Assembly (NCBI GenBank): GCA_002964805.2
Contig: PUDQ02000066.1
Location: 1,178,001-1,242,000 of the forward strand
DNA: 64,000 nucleotides
DNA from: Trametes villosa
Lineage: Eukaryota > Basidiomycota > Agaricomycetes > Polyporales > Polyporaceae
Direction of reading: 5' to 3'
Shown here: positions 1 through 11,507 of the stretch, in pieces
Layout of the letters: each line of letters starts with the position of its first letter
Numbering within the stretch: the first letter of the stretch is position 1
The notes under the pieces: generated by a model
Seen by the model: the letters and a program-made list of their open reading frames with translations, nothing else
What the model was told of the DNA's origin: nothing
Database searches by the model: none
Translations under genes and position numbers: made by a program

Positions 1-63
1 GGCGGTGAGCAGGGCGCGCGAGTGGACATTGAAGTCCACAGCGTCCGCGGAAGTCGCCTTCAT
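1..63 (-). CDS. 5' end of an unknown gene, cut by the window edge
   Basis: On the minus strand an ATG at 61-63 opens 21 codons without a stop up to the left edge; the peptide begins MKATSADAVDFNVHSRALLT. A TATA-like element (TATATAG on the minus strand) lies near 221-228, about 160 bp upstream, so this is plausibly a genuine start. Too little sequence is present to assign a family, and the other possibility is a chance open stretch. Confidence 0.4.
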   Translation of the reverse strand, partial: MKATSADAVDFNVHSRALLTA

Positions 64-1292
64 GTCTGAAACGACGCCGTCGTGAACAAAACGCGGTCCG
101 AATGGAGTGGTTGGGGAGGCCATTGGGAGGGCTGTAGGGTATTGGTGGCACGCGATACGAGATTCGCGCGCGGGAGGAGAGAGGTCAACAAGGAAATAAT
201 GATAAACCAGAAGGAAGGCTATATACCTTCCAGCGAATGGCGTGGCGTCGAGGCCCCACCCGGGCCCACGGTCCACCCCCGAGTGCACGGCGCCAGGATT
301 GCATGCTCGCCTTTTGATTAGGCTCCTACACCTTCAAGAGAAGATAGAGAAGGCATAATCGACGTCTGTATCAGCTCGAAAAGCGTCAGCAAGATCTTAT
401 GCGATTCGGATCGTATGTGGGGGCAAGCAAGAGAAAATATGATATCCTGCTGCAGAGGCACGTGCCCTATCATCCAAGTCTACCGACGCCGGGCCTGGAG
501 TCGAGTGAGTACTTAGACAGGTCCGGAGAAAGGAGAAACTCGGGCCCCAGTGAAAGCAGCAAACTCTGGGGTCCAGTGCATATGACCCCAGGTCGTCTGA
601 AGCTCGAAGTCATCGCTGGTCATCGGTGATGCGCTCGGTGCTCATTCGCTGCGTCATACTAAGCCTATAACGTAGCCTGGGCGGTGCTACCGATTGAGGT
701 CGTCTCAAGCGAGGAGGCCAGGGTGCTTGGTGTACCGCACCACGGAAATCCCGCGACCGCCTCGTACACTTGCAGGGGCTGTCTGTCGGACGGACCGACC
801 CCAAGCACTGCCCAGGCAGGTTCCGTGTGCGTCGGACCTCGTCCATGCACCTGAACAGCACGGCCCCAATGCAGCGGTGTCTGGAGAAGTACCCCCACCT
901 GTAGCAGGCCAAGGAGGGAAACCAGGTGTTGGTGCCTGGGGTGCCGCTGACCGGGATAAACTGAGCGTCGCGTCATACCTGACGGGGGGCATGGAACGTG
1001 TCAACAAACTTGAAACATTCGCAACGGGGACATCCGTACACCCTCCACAACATGTACATACTCTGGGTGCGGCGTCGTGGAGCGGCCGGGCGGCAGACGA
1101 GATGGGGATCTAAGGCGAGGTGGGGCTTGAAGGAAGGCAGTGGCGGGTACCTGATCAGACGACAACAAGCGTCAGGGAGCGTGGTCGAGTACTTGTGTAC
1201 ACAAAGCGAAACAACGTACTATACAAGACAATCATCGTGTATGCGGGAATCAGGGGCTCGCTTGTAGCCGGATGCGTTGACAGTTCTTAGTC
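64..1292. other. Intergenic region, no supported gene
   Basis: Between the left-edge partial gene and the 3' end of the BTB gene. Only short overlapping reading frames occur, on both strands, with no recognisable domain and no consistent splice signals. It should hold the promoter of the left-edge gene and the 3' UTR of the BTB gene. Confidence 0.5.
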
Positions 1293-2407
1293 CTAGACGG
1301 TTCTCTGTAGAACGACCGGTGAGCGTACTGGTTGCCACGGACAGGGTGCGATCATGCTTACCTTGACCGCCGCCCACTCGGACGTGACCTCCGCGATGCG
1401 ATTGTGAAGCATCGTCTTGCAATCGGGGCACTGTATGGTCGCCGCCCCCTGCGCGAACGCGGACTGCAGTGCGCCGGTGGAGATATCTAGCGGAGCTCAT
1501 GGTTGGTGCGCCTGGTAGGGCGACATACACATCACGGAGGAGGGGAGGGGGGTCCAACGGGCCCGTGGAAGAGGGGCACAATAATGGCACAACGGGGTGG
1601 ACGCTCACTTGGGAGTGCATGCCACATCAAGTCCGCGCTCGCGAACGCCCACGCGCTCGTGAGCGCCTGCTGGCCGTCCGCCCCACACGCCGCCGTGGGG
1701 GGATGCGCCGCGGGCGGGCGGAGGACGATGTTCTTGAGCGCGGTCTGGCGCGCCTGGTGGAGGTTGAAGAGCCGCGCGAGGTACGCCGAGCCCATCTTGA
1801 GCGTGAGCGCGTCGGAGATCGTGGAGAGGTCGTGCGCGAGCAGGTGCGCGGACGCAGCGACCGCGACGGCCTCGAGGCGGTGCTGTCCCGCGAGCGCGTA
1901 GACGTCGATCGGGCGGTACGGTGCGTAGGAGAGCGCGAGCGCGTGCAACGGGGCGGAGGCGGCGAGGAACGCGTTGGGGACGCCGTATTTGGACAGCGAT
2001 GCGAGGGCGGCGTCGGTCGCCTCAAACGATGGGTGGAAGCGCAGGCAGGACATGTTGTACGCGAGGTGGAGGACGAGGTTGAGCACCGGGGACGGCTCGG
2101 GCAGCGCGAGCGGGTGCTGGGGGTGCTGGAGGAGGGTGCCGGCGAAGGCGTTGGTGGAGATGGAGAGCAGCCGCGCGCGGTGGGCGTAGAAGATGATACG
2201 ATCGGAGGAGAGGAGGGCGATGTCGGGGAGCAGGCCGTCGACCTGGAAGTGGGGGGTGAACGCCACGGAGGCTGCGTTCGCGTCGGTGGTTGTGTGGGGC
2301 GGAGAGAGGGTTTGTTGGCCGTGGGGCTGTCTCGACGCTAGTGAGTGGCGCCGAGTTGTGGCGGGGCGGGGAGAGGGAGAGGGAGAGGGTGTGATCGGGA
2401 CATACAT
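1293..2407 (-). CDS. BTB/POZ-domain protein of the Agaricomycete type
   Basis: Three exons: 1609-2407, 1362-1486 and 1293-1304 (the last codes only for R-T-V-stop). The product is 311 aa. After a Pro/Ser/Thr-rich N-terminus (about residues 1-45) comes the BTB core, with the typical 'DIALLSSDRIIFYAHRARLL' strand-helix pattern around residues 60-80. This is followed by the all-helical region and a C-terminal 'CPDCKTMLHNRI...EWAAVKRTV' segment, which ends many basidiomycete members of this large family. Such proteins are usually dimerisation or Cul3-adaptor-like modules; their substrates are mostly unknown. The start was taken at the ATG at 2405-2407; reading further upstream needs a TTG. Introns are 122 and 57 nt. 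A long open frame on the opposite strand (1469-2341) is a GC-rich shadow. Confidence 0.85.
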
Positions 2408-2970
2408 CCATGTCCTCCTAATTTCCTTCCGTCGGGGATGCTTCAAGCAAGAGGCTAGAGGGTGAAGCGAGAGGAGGAGGGCGAGTAGATGGTCGTTGGG
2501 AGGTGATAAGCCGTGGTGAAAACCGTGCGCCTTCTCTCCGCTGGCGTCGCCCGCGTGCGCCAGGGAGAGCCGTGCGGCAACATAAGCCTCGGGCTATATT
2601 CCGCCCCCACCCCCACTTGGTGGCGTGCGTAGCGGTCGAATCGCCATGCCACCCCCGAGCCTACCTCCTGGATGATGGCGTACGGCCTGTCATTATTGCT
2701 GGAACTATACGTGGCCAATATTGCTGGCTTACCGCTTGTACGGCCACCGGCGCGTCTCGGGCGCGTGCCTCGCCGCATGCCCTAAAGTTGCTGGCATGCA
2801 CCATCCGTCGGATAGACCCCCCGAACGTCAGCATAGCTCGAGAAAATCAAGGATATAGCACGGGTCGAACCACTTCCAATGACCATGTCTGGAACTACGC
2901 TTCGGCCCATTCTAAACTCCAGACTGTGCCATCATCCTACGGAGTAAAGGGGACGCGCACATCACGGGGA
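2408..2970. other. Intergenic: BTB promoter side
   Basis: Upstream region of the BTB gene. Overlapping open frames on both strands (2455-2778 minus, 2503-3075 plus) have no recognisable motif. I see nothing I can support as a gene. Confidence 0.4.
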
Positions 2971-3312
2971 GCTCGGCGGGTAATAACGCAAGCTCAGGCC
3001 GCGGACATTGCGCCGAAGGCCCGGTTCTCGGCTCTGATTTTGACAGGGTATATACCTTTGTTCAAGTTCGGCTGAGCGGAGTGTAGAACGGACGGGCCAA
3101 CGAAACACCTTTAGCGGACGGAGTCGGCGTATGCGCATAGGTAGTTCGGCGGGTGATGAAGCTCGAGCCGCGGAAATTGCGCTGAAGGGCCGGTACTCGG
3201 TTCTGATTTTGACAAGGTACATACCCTTGCCCAACCCCGGATGAGCGGGGCGCGAAACGGACGGGCCAACGAAAGACCTGCAACGGTCGGAGCCGGCATA
3301 TGCGCAGACGCA
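2971..3312. repeat. Tandem duplication of a ~170 bp unit (two adjacent copies)
   Basis: Copy 1 is 2971-3143 and copy 2 is 3144 to about 3312. They abut exactly. Matching landmarks recur at offsets of 169-173 bp: 'ttcggcggg', 'gccgcgga.attgcgc', 'ctgattttgaca' (3034 and 3203), 'gacgggccaacgaaa' (3091 and 3260) and 'atgcgca'. Copies differ by scattered substitutions and a 4 bp net indel, so the duplication is old. Each copy carries a 'ggtayatacc' TATA-like stretch. The minus-strand translations repeat but start and stop at random, so the unit is probably not coding. Confidence 0.85.
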
Positions 3313-5950
3313 GCCGCTGCGCACCCAACGGTATGTGGCTCCGAAGACTAGCTTACTCAGTATCCAACGTGTGTGCATGGTTTATTCCGCCGACAGCGCC
3401 GGTGAAAGAAGCCACACCGCCGCTGCGGCTCGTAAGAAAGAGAGCCCTAGAAGCGAAGATTTCGCGAAGCAGTCAACATGCCAGTGCATATGGCCTCCGA
3501 GGCAATTGTGGGTCGATGCACCGCCCGCGAGGGCATGGCGGGGCATACATACGCCTTGCCTCTGCCGAGCGCATGTTGCGCCTCCCGGAAGCTTGCCTGG
3601 AACAGTTGCCGACGCGCTCACGCCGTCGCGGCGCACAGCAATATGGGCCGTTCCGGATCGGTGAATTTGGCCGCCCGAGGGAGCTCCTGCCGCAAGACTT
3701 CGTGTAACGCACCTGCTAAACAAGAATTTCAGTACGGGCTGTTCAGTGTTTATGTTTGCAGTGCCTCACCATGTCGCAAAGTCCGAGTTTCTGTCAGACT
3801 TTCGTAGACTTTCGTTCGAGTAACCGGTGCGGGCAGTGCCTGGGACCTGACCAATGAGATATGTCCGGCCTTTGCCGGCCCCACTCCGGTCCGCATTCTC
3901 CGTGGCGTCGGGCCACTCGGAAGATCCCGGGAGAGGCTAGCAACTTGCCAGCCGTGTTCCTCCGCGTTCACGTACTGCAAACTGCGACTCGCTCACTTTC
4001 CTGAGGTTTTGCGACAAAGCAAGTTTTCTCATCACCTCAGGCTTCGAATTCTCAGCGCTGACAAAAAGAGGGATATCCATGTTGCGTGTTACTTGACGAT
4101 GTTGCTTTTGCTGGGATATCCCGTCTGCGAGGAAGATGGACCTCGGACCTCAATGTCGAGCTCCGACGTCCTAGATATACTTATAAGTGGTACCCTTTAC
4201 CACGTTCAGATAGAAACTTACTCTGTGTTGGCGCTCAGCGTACTTTATAACCTTGCAGATATACGGCCAGGGGGCGTCCGTTACGGGGAGCGCCCACTCC
4301 AACCTGGGTGGTGGTGGTGGTAGAACCGGTGTCCCGGGTCCTGGAAAGCACTTTTCTCCTCGTTTTGCGTGGAAGATACACCACTCCCAGAGTTCTCGCT
4401 CTATGCCCCTATGATGGCGTACATGGATTGTATAGGTCAATCTACATCATTTGAGATATTTACGGCGATTCAGAACACGGTCAAGCGCGTCTTAATCGCT
4501 CGAGTCCCGATGGATTTGAGCAGAGAGCAGCGAGACGCCGAGCCCTTACCACAACGAGACATCATCTACGCTGATCTTATCTGTCCTGGGCGTGGCAAGC
4601 GAGCTCGATCTCGTCGACTCGGACTGGTCGCGAGCATGACTTCTCCTCCCCAATACCTAACAGGTCTTCCTTTTCGGATAGAGAAAATATTTCCGAGGCA
4701 CTTATATCAATCTGCGTCGGATATAAGGTCTACCAAAGTCGACACCGGGTGATCTGTGGCAAATGCAGCATATATCTAGTATCTCAACGAGGATGCGAAC
4801 TCCTAGAGCTATACAATTTCTGTGAACAAAGAGTACTGTGGCTGAAGAATCCGGCTGACAGATAAGAGCGACTACCTATATATGCTGTACACCGCGACGA
4901 CTACGCCTTTGTGCACCCTTCTACTAGACTTGCTAAACTCCCGGGGGCTAAGTAAACAGGACCATAGCGGGATATATCAGCTCATTAACTACTAGGAAAA
5001 GTGCGGAAATATACTGATATCTCAACGCAGATGATAGTCGATAAATACATCTAAGGAGGAGGAGCTGGCGATGTGAGCCGGCGGAGAGGAAACCACCAAG
5101 TGGAGGGTGGATACCGCCACCCCGTCAACGAGGATACTCATGCGGCATAAGGTGCCATCTGGGGACCAAGTAGGGCTCTTCTTAAGCGAGCGAGAGCTCA
5201 GTCTACGGCGAAGGGAGAGCAGAGCCGTAGCAGCCTAGGAAGACGGCGAGGACTGGATAGTAGTGATTATCTAATCTCTACGTGGTCGCGCTATCTCATC
5301 TCGGCAAAGGGTAGTGGTAGGAGATCAGGTGTCCGGAGTCCTCGCTCGCACTTTTTGGGGATGGAGTGGCTGAAAGCCTGTGCGGATGCCCCCTGTATAC
5401 GGCTCAGCATCGCAAGTATACGGCTTTTGCTACACTTCGACTGGCCGCCGCAACTGGCCTAGTGCACGACTTGCAACCATCGGCCCCGCCGGAAGCGCAC
5501 ATGGGCCTCGGCGGTCGACGTGCATTAGATCCGTGTGATGTTTGCACCCAATGAACTGGTCGAGGCCGCCCGCGCTGCGCAAGAGGCCCAGCAAGCACAG
5601 CTGTATAACGCTCCTCCGCCCCGAGATCATTGCCTTCTCACTGCAAGTCGCTCGTTCATTTCATTTCGGCTGCTGTATATCATTGAGGTGAACTGAAATT
5701 ACCGTCACCAGCCAATGCTCTTCCAACAAATCTGCCCGTGATGCTCTGTCGAAGCTGGCCCCTCTCGGTGATCCGCTGTGGGCCACGCCCGGTTTGCGTG
5801 TCGAAAGATCCATCCTTCGCCGTGAAGCACATAAGGTGTGGGTACTGGCCACCCCTTCCGTCAGGAGGCGCGGCCAGCGGTGATGCACGGCGGGCTGCTC
5901 TGCATCAGGGCTCGAGCGCACATCGGTAGGATGCTATAAAAGCTGAGTGG
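3313..5950. other. Gene-poor, AT-richer stretch without a recognisable gene
   Basis: Composition shifts here: from about 3.7 to 5.3 kb there are many 'gatatc/atatac' stretches and frequent stops in all frames. Short near-repeats occur, for example 'tatctcaacg(a/c)(g)gatg' near 4778 and 5027 and a similar 'gtcaacgaggatact' near 5126. Open frames such as 4009-4323 and 4369-4752 show no motif. I found no reverse transcriptase, integrase or transposase motif. It may be a decayed element. The right end holds the promoter of the aspartic protease gene. Confidence 0.45.
5934..5939 (+). promoter_or_regulatory. TATA box of the aspartic protease gene
   Basis: The sequence 'ctataaaagc' places a TATAAA only about 12-17 bp before the first ATG (5951). 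With transcription usually beginning about 30 bp downstream of a TATA box, the 5951 ATG may lie outside the mRNA; the in-frame ATGs at 5969 or 5978 are then better start candidates. Confidence 0.5.
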
Positions 5951-8077
5951 ATGGCAGGATCTTTGTCTATGTCAGTAATGTCTCTTTCTTTCCTCCAGTT
6001 GTCCTCCCTTTTCGCTCTTTCGCTTCACTTCTTTGCCGCCCATGGCCAAACCGACAGCGCTCCTTCCTCTGGCTTTCGTTATGGGGGCCTGAGCGGTTCC
6101 TTGCCCGTAGAGCTTGGCTTGACTTCCTGGGAGGAAGACTCCTTCGTAAGATCTTGACCAGTCAGCATCATTGTCGACCAACTCACGTGACGTATGCAGT
6201 ACACAGTTGATGTTGCCCTAGGCGGCCAAAGTGAGTGCTAGCCCTGTAAACATGCCTCTGGCGGCTTACTTGATTCCTGTTTTCTTCAGATTTTACGGTC
6301 ATACTCGATACGGGATCCTCAGATCTATGGGTCAGCCGAGGGGACCGGCACATTCAATACCTCAATACTACAAATCTAGCCACCGACTCCACGTACGCGA
6401 TTGGAGAGGTGAAGGGGGACGTGATGTTCGCCGAGTTACGCGTAGGGCCGTACGTTATCCCTCAACAAGGTGATACCGCTTCTGTCTACGAACGGGCTTT
6501 AAATAGTGTTCTAACAAGTGCCACCAGCCTTCATCGATGCCAACAGTGTGAGCAAACATCTCAGTTGTCTCGCAATGCTTTCTTAACGATGTATCATAGG
6601 CGACTGATCAGCCAGACGTTACCCAAGGTATTCTGGGGATGGCGTTCGATACGGCGAACCTATGGCCTGTGATGGATATCGCCTGGGGCCGAAACGCCGC
6701 GAACAAGCTCGGCCTCACCCCGATGACGAACCTGATAGCCCAGAACTCCACCGCACCTGGTTTCTTCGACCTCCAGCTCACCCGTACGTATGCGAACGGG
6801 ACCACGCGCGGCGGCCACTTCCTCATCGGGCAGCATGTGGCTGGCAAGGAAGCTGTCACTACGGCGCCGAAGCTGGAGCGGATTGGCCCGTATCACTGGG
6901 TGGTTCCCCTCGACGGCGCGAACATCAACGGAAAGCCATTCGCTGGATGGAACAAGTCGGGCGTTGACGGCACTCCTGAAGGGAAAGTCGCGGTAGCGCT
7001 CGATAGCGGGTACACTACCTCCGCCTTCCCGAAGGAGCTCATCGACTCCATTTACGGCTCGATCCCTGGCGCTATTCCATATAGCGGGAGCATCCCCGGC
7101 ACCGACAACAACGCTGGACAGGATAACTGGATCATTCCCTGCAACGCTAGCGCGAACGTGTCGTTTGTTTTCGCGTGCGTAGTCGCTGCCTCTTTGGCGA
7201 AGATGTCCGAGTCTGACAACACCATCGCAGCGGCCAGGAGTTCCCCGTCCACCCGCTTGACGTCGTCATGTTCAACACTGCGCCCGCGGTGATGGTCAAG
7301 GACGGCATATCCGTCATCGCCAACGCGACCATCTGTACCAACCGCTTTTCCGCGGGACCCAATGACACCACCTACGACTTCCTGCTCGGGATGGGCTTTC
7401 TCCGCAACGTCTACGCCTCGTACGTCCCTCTCCCTCCAAGATCTTGATTTCGCTTCAGAACTTATACCGCATGCAGGTTCCAGTATGGCAACTACACGCC
7501 GCCGGGTGGAACGATCATTGGGCAGAAGCCTTACGTCCAACTCCTCTCGGTGACCGAGCCCGAGACAGCCTGGGCGGAGTACTACGAGCACTACGAGCAG
7601 AAGGTAGTAGCGTCCGGGCTGTCCGACATGGGCCCCGCCGCCTGGGTCAAGTTCCTCGCCGACATAGCGACCGTAGACGGCAGCGACTCCACATCTAGCA
7701 CCTCTACCCCCTCAACCGCTACCACCTCTTCCACCTCTTCCGCCTCCCCAGCCCCATCCACTACCACTGCTGGCCCCCCTCCGAGACCCACACATGGCAA
7801 CGACGAGTCGCAAGACCTGGAGATCTCCGGCGCGGTGGACGAATCGAACTCGAGTAGCGCGTCCACGGGATCAGCCTCCGACAGCAAGAAGTACGGGCCG
7901 GTCGTGCTCGGGCTTCTTGGCGCGAACGTCGCGGTCGGCTTCATCGTGTTGGTCGTCGCGCTTACGCTCTGCGTGCGCGGCGTGAAAGCCAAGGACGGCG
8001 GGAGGTACAAGCCCCTTCGTCTTCCCAAGGAAACGGGTGGTGTCGACCCCGAGCGAGCAGCGCTGTACAACGATTGA
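5951..8077 (+). CDS. Pepsin-like (A1 family) aspartic protease, C-terminally membrane-anchored
   Basis: Seven exons: 5951-6145, 6200-6230, 6290-6469, 6528-6547, 6600-7174, 7231-7419 and 7477-8077; 596 aa from the first ATG. A hydrophobic signal sequence (ending near AAHGQ) leads into the two-lobed A1 fold. The first catalytic aspartate is Asp82 in 'FTVILDTGSSDLWV' and the second is Asp277 in 'VALDSGYTT'. Several N-glycosylation sites are present (NFT, NST, NGT, NAS). After the fold comes a Ser/Thr-rich linker, then one transmembrane helix ('VVLGLLGANVAVGFIVLVVA') and a short basic tail ending at YND. It is therefore probably a cell-surface or secretory-pathway protease, like yapsin-type enzymes in layout, not a freely secreted one. 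The true start may be Met7 or Met10 (see the TATA entry). Its closest relative in the window is the minus-strand gene at 23447-25358. Confidence 0.93.
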
Positions 8078-8730
8078 GCTGGAGGATGTTGGCGTGGGTC
8101 GCCAGGGGGGTTAGCTGGTCGTACGTGTCTTTGTTTCGTATTGAGCTTCCATCGCGAGCAGATGTATTTAATCTTGACTCATGGACATCTTTTGTATAGT
8201 ACTTTTGGGCATTGCAGCTTGATCATACTTGTAGAGATGCTAACGAGTGAGTAGTCTGACTCGCTCCTGCCATTGCTCGCGGACTCGGAGTAAACCTGTG
8301 CGGACGCTTTACTTTCCAACCGCATTCTCTGGCCTCGTTCTAACCGCAACTCGGCACCGGACAGAATACTGCAGGCTATGACAGCCTGTGCGCATTGTCT
8401 CGTCAGCACAATGCAGCTACAATTGATCGAGAGGAACATCCGGAGAATGCAGTGGGCGCGGCATCGCCACCGTCGGCCATGGCTGGATCCACCAAGTTCC
8501 GTAGCCATGATGGTGGCCATTAGCCATGCCAGCTAATGGCGCGCACAATGGCATGCCGCAGCGTTCCAAAAATGATGGACAATAGGTGAGCGAGAGGGCA
8601 GCGGGGTATAAGAAGGGCGCAGCCTGCAGGAGGCAGAGAGCAGCAACATCCCCCGTTCTCCCCTCTACCTCTACTACCACCTCAACGTCCGTCGCACTCG
8701 CTCACACGCCCCTCTTAACACCTACCCCAA
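8078..8730. other. Intergenic, with a TATA-like element near 8606
   Basis: 3' flank of the aspartic protease gene. Near 8604-8612 'ggggtataagaagg' looks like a TATA box, followed by a C/T-rich leader up to an ATG at 8731, so the decayed locus that follows seems to have kept its promoter. Confidence 0.4.
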
Positions 8731-9980
8731 TGGCCTGCTCCCTCATGCGCAAGCGTTATATGAGTATCCGGCACCAGCGTACCCGGCCATGAAGGCAGCA
8801 CAACGAGGCCGCGCCCAACAAACCGCGAACACGCTACGCACCTCCCGCTGTCCTCCCCTGGCTACGCCGGTACGCGGAGGCACAACCCCGAATGCCCGCC
8901 TTACACCGCGCGCAGGTGGTCAGCACGGGTGCGCAGGCCCGCGGCTCACGCTTCTGACAACCCAGCACACCAACTGGTGGCGAGTCGAGTACGGCGGGGG
9001 CGCGCGACCTGCACGCATAGCCTCCGAGAAACCCATAGAGCAACACCGCATCTGTGCGGCGCGCGCTGGACCAGCGCACTCGCCGCGTGCACGCTCTTTC
9101 CGCCGCGGCCAGACCCCCCGTACCTGGGTATCCGGGCAGGTGGAGACGGCCGATGTCTTCGCGAAGAGGGCCTACTCGGTGCAAGACCATCCGGCAACAC
9201 GACGGCAGAGGACCACCAGCACCGGTCCATGGAAGACCTCTGTCAGTCATCCATCCGTGCCTCCGTGCACGGCGATGGAAATGGTCTTCGACAGACACCG
9301 CTACCACCGCGCGGTACCCGCCTCCTTCTTCCCGGGCAACCTACTACACGGGGCGCGCGCGTTCTGTCACGCCCGTCGCGCTCGAAGCCACCAGGCACCA
9401 GGCCCGGATATCCCCACCTCCCACTGGCATTGTAGAGCCAACTCAAGAAACAGCCTACTGCATTAAGGTGCCCCACCTGGCCCCCGCGCCTCAGTGCTAG
9501 CGCCATGCGAAACCTCACCAAGCCCCTCCGCACCTCACCTCGGTCGAGAAGGGACATCGAGTACCCCTGTGAAACACACGAGCTACCCCGACGTGGGCGG
9601 CCACCGACAGTGCACCGTCGCGCGTCGTTACCCGCACGCTCGCCCTCGACGTCTATCCCCGCCTCGCCCCGGACGCCTCCCTGTGCGGTTCCGTGGACCG
9701 GCCCGCAACAAAGACGAAGGAACCCAAGAGGAAAAGCCTACCGAAGACTCTGCCGCGCAAACCCGAGAAGATGGTCCCGTACCGCACACGCTGTTCTCCG
9801 CGAGCAGCTCCTGCTCAACAGCCCACGCGTTGCAGCCCCGGCGGACCCCCAGCTTCCACGCCCTTCACGGTAGTGAACCCATCGACCTCCGCTCGCCGGT
9901 TCCCCATCGTCCTCCTGCGTACTGGCCTACCTCCAGCGTCCGGGCACGCTGGGCGAAGCTACCGTCGTAGGCGTACTTGA
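8731..9980 (+). pseudogene. Decayed paralogue of the 27.6-29.1 kb basic protein gene
   Basis: The stretch at 8969-9005 matches the coding strand of the gene at 27622-29053 (genomic 28861-28897) at 34 of 37 positions; both encode the core 'TNWWRVEYGG.ARP'. Matching islands continue on both sides: 'acgggtgcgc' upstream (the 'NGCA' codons) and 'caccgcatct' downstream (the 'HRI' codons). They fall in shifted frames, however, and stops interrupt the frame that should continue. A Lys/Pro/Thr-rich open frame near 9693-9980 containing 'PASTPF' resembles the basic tail of the intact copy ('GPSTPF'). The plus strand is strikingly C-rich, which keeps long open frames in all three phases. Boundaries are approximate. 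A fast-evolving spliced gene is the alternative. Confidence 0.4.
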
Positions 9981-10603
9981 CTCCCATTCAATCGCACGCA
10001 GTCTGTAATGGACATCGACCTACCGGAGAGCGGCACGCGCCGCAGGATGGCGGCGCGTACTTACCCGAGTAAGATCGTGACCTCGGTGTCTTGGAGGAGT
10101 TGGACGAGCCCCTGGGCGTCGCACCGGAACTTCGAACGCTGTGAATGGTCCGGGAGGGCGACACTTAGGGTTCGGGACCGCGGATCCTCCCTCCTAGGAG
10201 AACGATTGGGAGACCACGTCGTAAATGTCGATATGCGTAATGTGGTCCAGCGTTCCAGGATGTTATTGTAATACCGCCTATAAATCTGCGGTTACTACTC
10301 CCTCACATGAGCTACATGTGAAGCTTTGAAGGCCCTACCTTAGTGAGCTCTTGTTCCAAGAGTATCAGTCGACTGAGCACAACACGGCACGTCACACACT
10401 GAGGGTATGTTATACAACAAGCCGCATCGCACAGCGGGGCAAGTGCAAGTGCATGGGACCGGGTGATCGTCATAGCGCATCATAGTAGTGGTAATGACAT
10501 CCCTAAGCGTTTTGGAGATGGTGGTGGAAAGCGGCGGATGAAAACATGCAATACAAATCGGACACTACCCTCCCTCCTCGGGCCGCCACGAGCGAGAAGA
10601 CGT
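9981..10603. other. Intergenic, 3' flank of RPS2
   Basis: No gene-like reading frame on either strand. It contains the 3' region of the minus-strand RPS2 gene. Confidence 0.5.
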
Positions 10604-11169
10604 TTAGTACGCCTTCTTGCCCTGAGCAAGCTGCAGGTGTGCGCTGTGCTCGTCGTAGGGGAACTTGGACAAGGGGATCTCGCGCCAGAGGTCGGGCGTG
10701 AGGAACGCGTACGTTTTCGTGATCTACGTGCTCGCCGATCAGCGTTTCGTTCCCAGAGCGCGACAGGACAGAGATGAGACTTACCGCAGCGAAGGTAGCC
10801 TTCAAGAAGTTACCCATCGTCGCGGTCGAACCCTTCGACTGCGTGTAGCAGTCCTCGACACCGGCAAGCTGGAGCAGACGCTTCGACGCGGGGGCGGCGA
10901 CGAGACCGGTACCACGGGGCGCGGGGATGAGACGGCACATGACGGAGCCGACCTTGCCGGAGACCTTCGCGGGCACGGTGTGGGGTTCACCGAGGTTGGC
11001 ACCCCAGTAGCCGCGGCGGACGGGGACGACGGAGAGCTTGGCGAGGATGATGGCGCCGCGGATGGCGGTCGCGACCTCCTTCGCGCACTTGACACCGAGA
11101 CCGACGTGGCCGTCGAAGTCGCCGATCGCGACGAAGGCCTTGAAGCGCGTGCGCTGACCGGCACGGGTC

Positions 11170-11201
<32 letters not shown>

Positions 11202-11256
11202 ATCCTTGAGCTTGGGCAGGAAGAAGTCGATGATCTGGAACTCCTTGACGGGGAGC

Positions 11257-11294
<38 letters not shown>

Positions 11295-11507
11295 ATCCTT
11301 CACGAGACGGCCGAGTTTGGTGACGGGGACCCTGGAAGGCCGCAATGCGTTGGAACGCTGCGCAACGCGGTATGAGCAATACGATGCTGCTCACCACTCC
11401 TTCTCCTCGTCCTTGCGGCCTCCACGGCGGGGACCCCGACGGCCCCGTCCACGGTCACCACGTCCACGTCCGAAACCACCACGTCCGCGGGGAGCAGCGT
11501 CAGCCAT
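10604..11507 (-). CDS. RPS2: 40S ribosomal protein uS5 (RPS2)
   Basis: Three exons: 11395-11507, 10785-11331 and 10604-10723; 259 aa, the usual eukaryotic size (about 255 aa). The N-terminus is the typical Gly/Arg-rich RGG-like tail ([20 protein letters not shown]), a common target of arginine methylation. It is followed by the S5 N-terminal double-stranded RNA-binding-like domain ('[20 protein letters not shown]', '[20 protein letters not shown]', '[10 protein letters not shown]') and the S5 C-terminal domain. The protein is part of the small-subunit mRNA entry and decoding region. The C-terminus '[20 protein letters not shown]' is also typical. Introns are 63 and 61 nt. Confidence 0.97.

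Noticed and set aside
1469..2341. 290-codon open frame on the plus strand opposite the BTB gene, Arg/Glu/Val-rich
   Set aside because: It is the GC-rich antisense shadow of a well-supported spliced BTB gene and has no domain.
3300..5400. Search for a transposon protein in the gene-poor left region
   Set aside because: No reverse transcriptase, integrase, transposase or helicase motif could be read in any frame, so no mobile element is annotated.
10665..11375. Long plus-strand frame opposite RPS2
   Set aside because: Antisense shadow of the highly conserved RPS2 exon 2; composition Asp/Gly/Arg-rich without motif.
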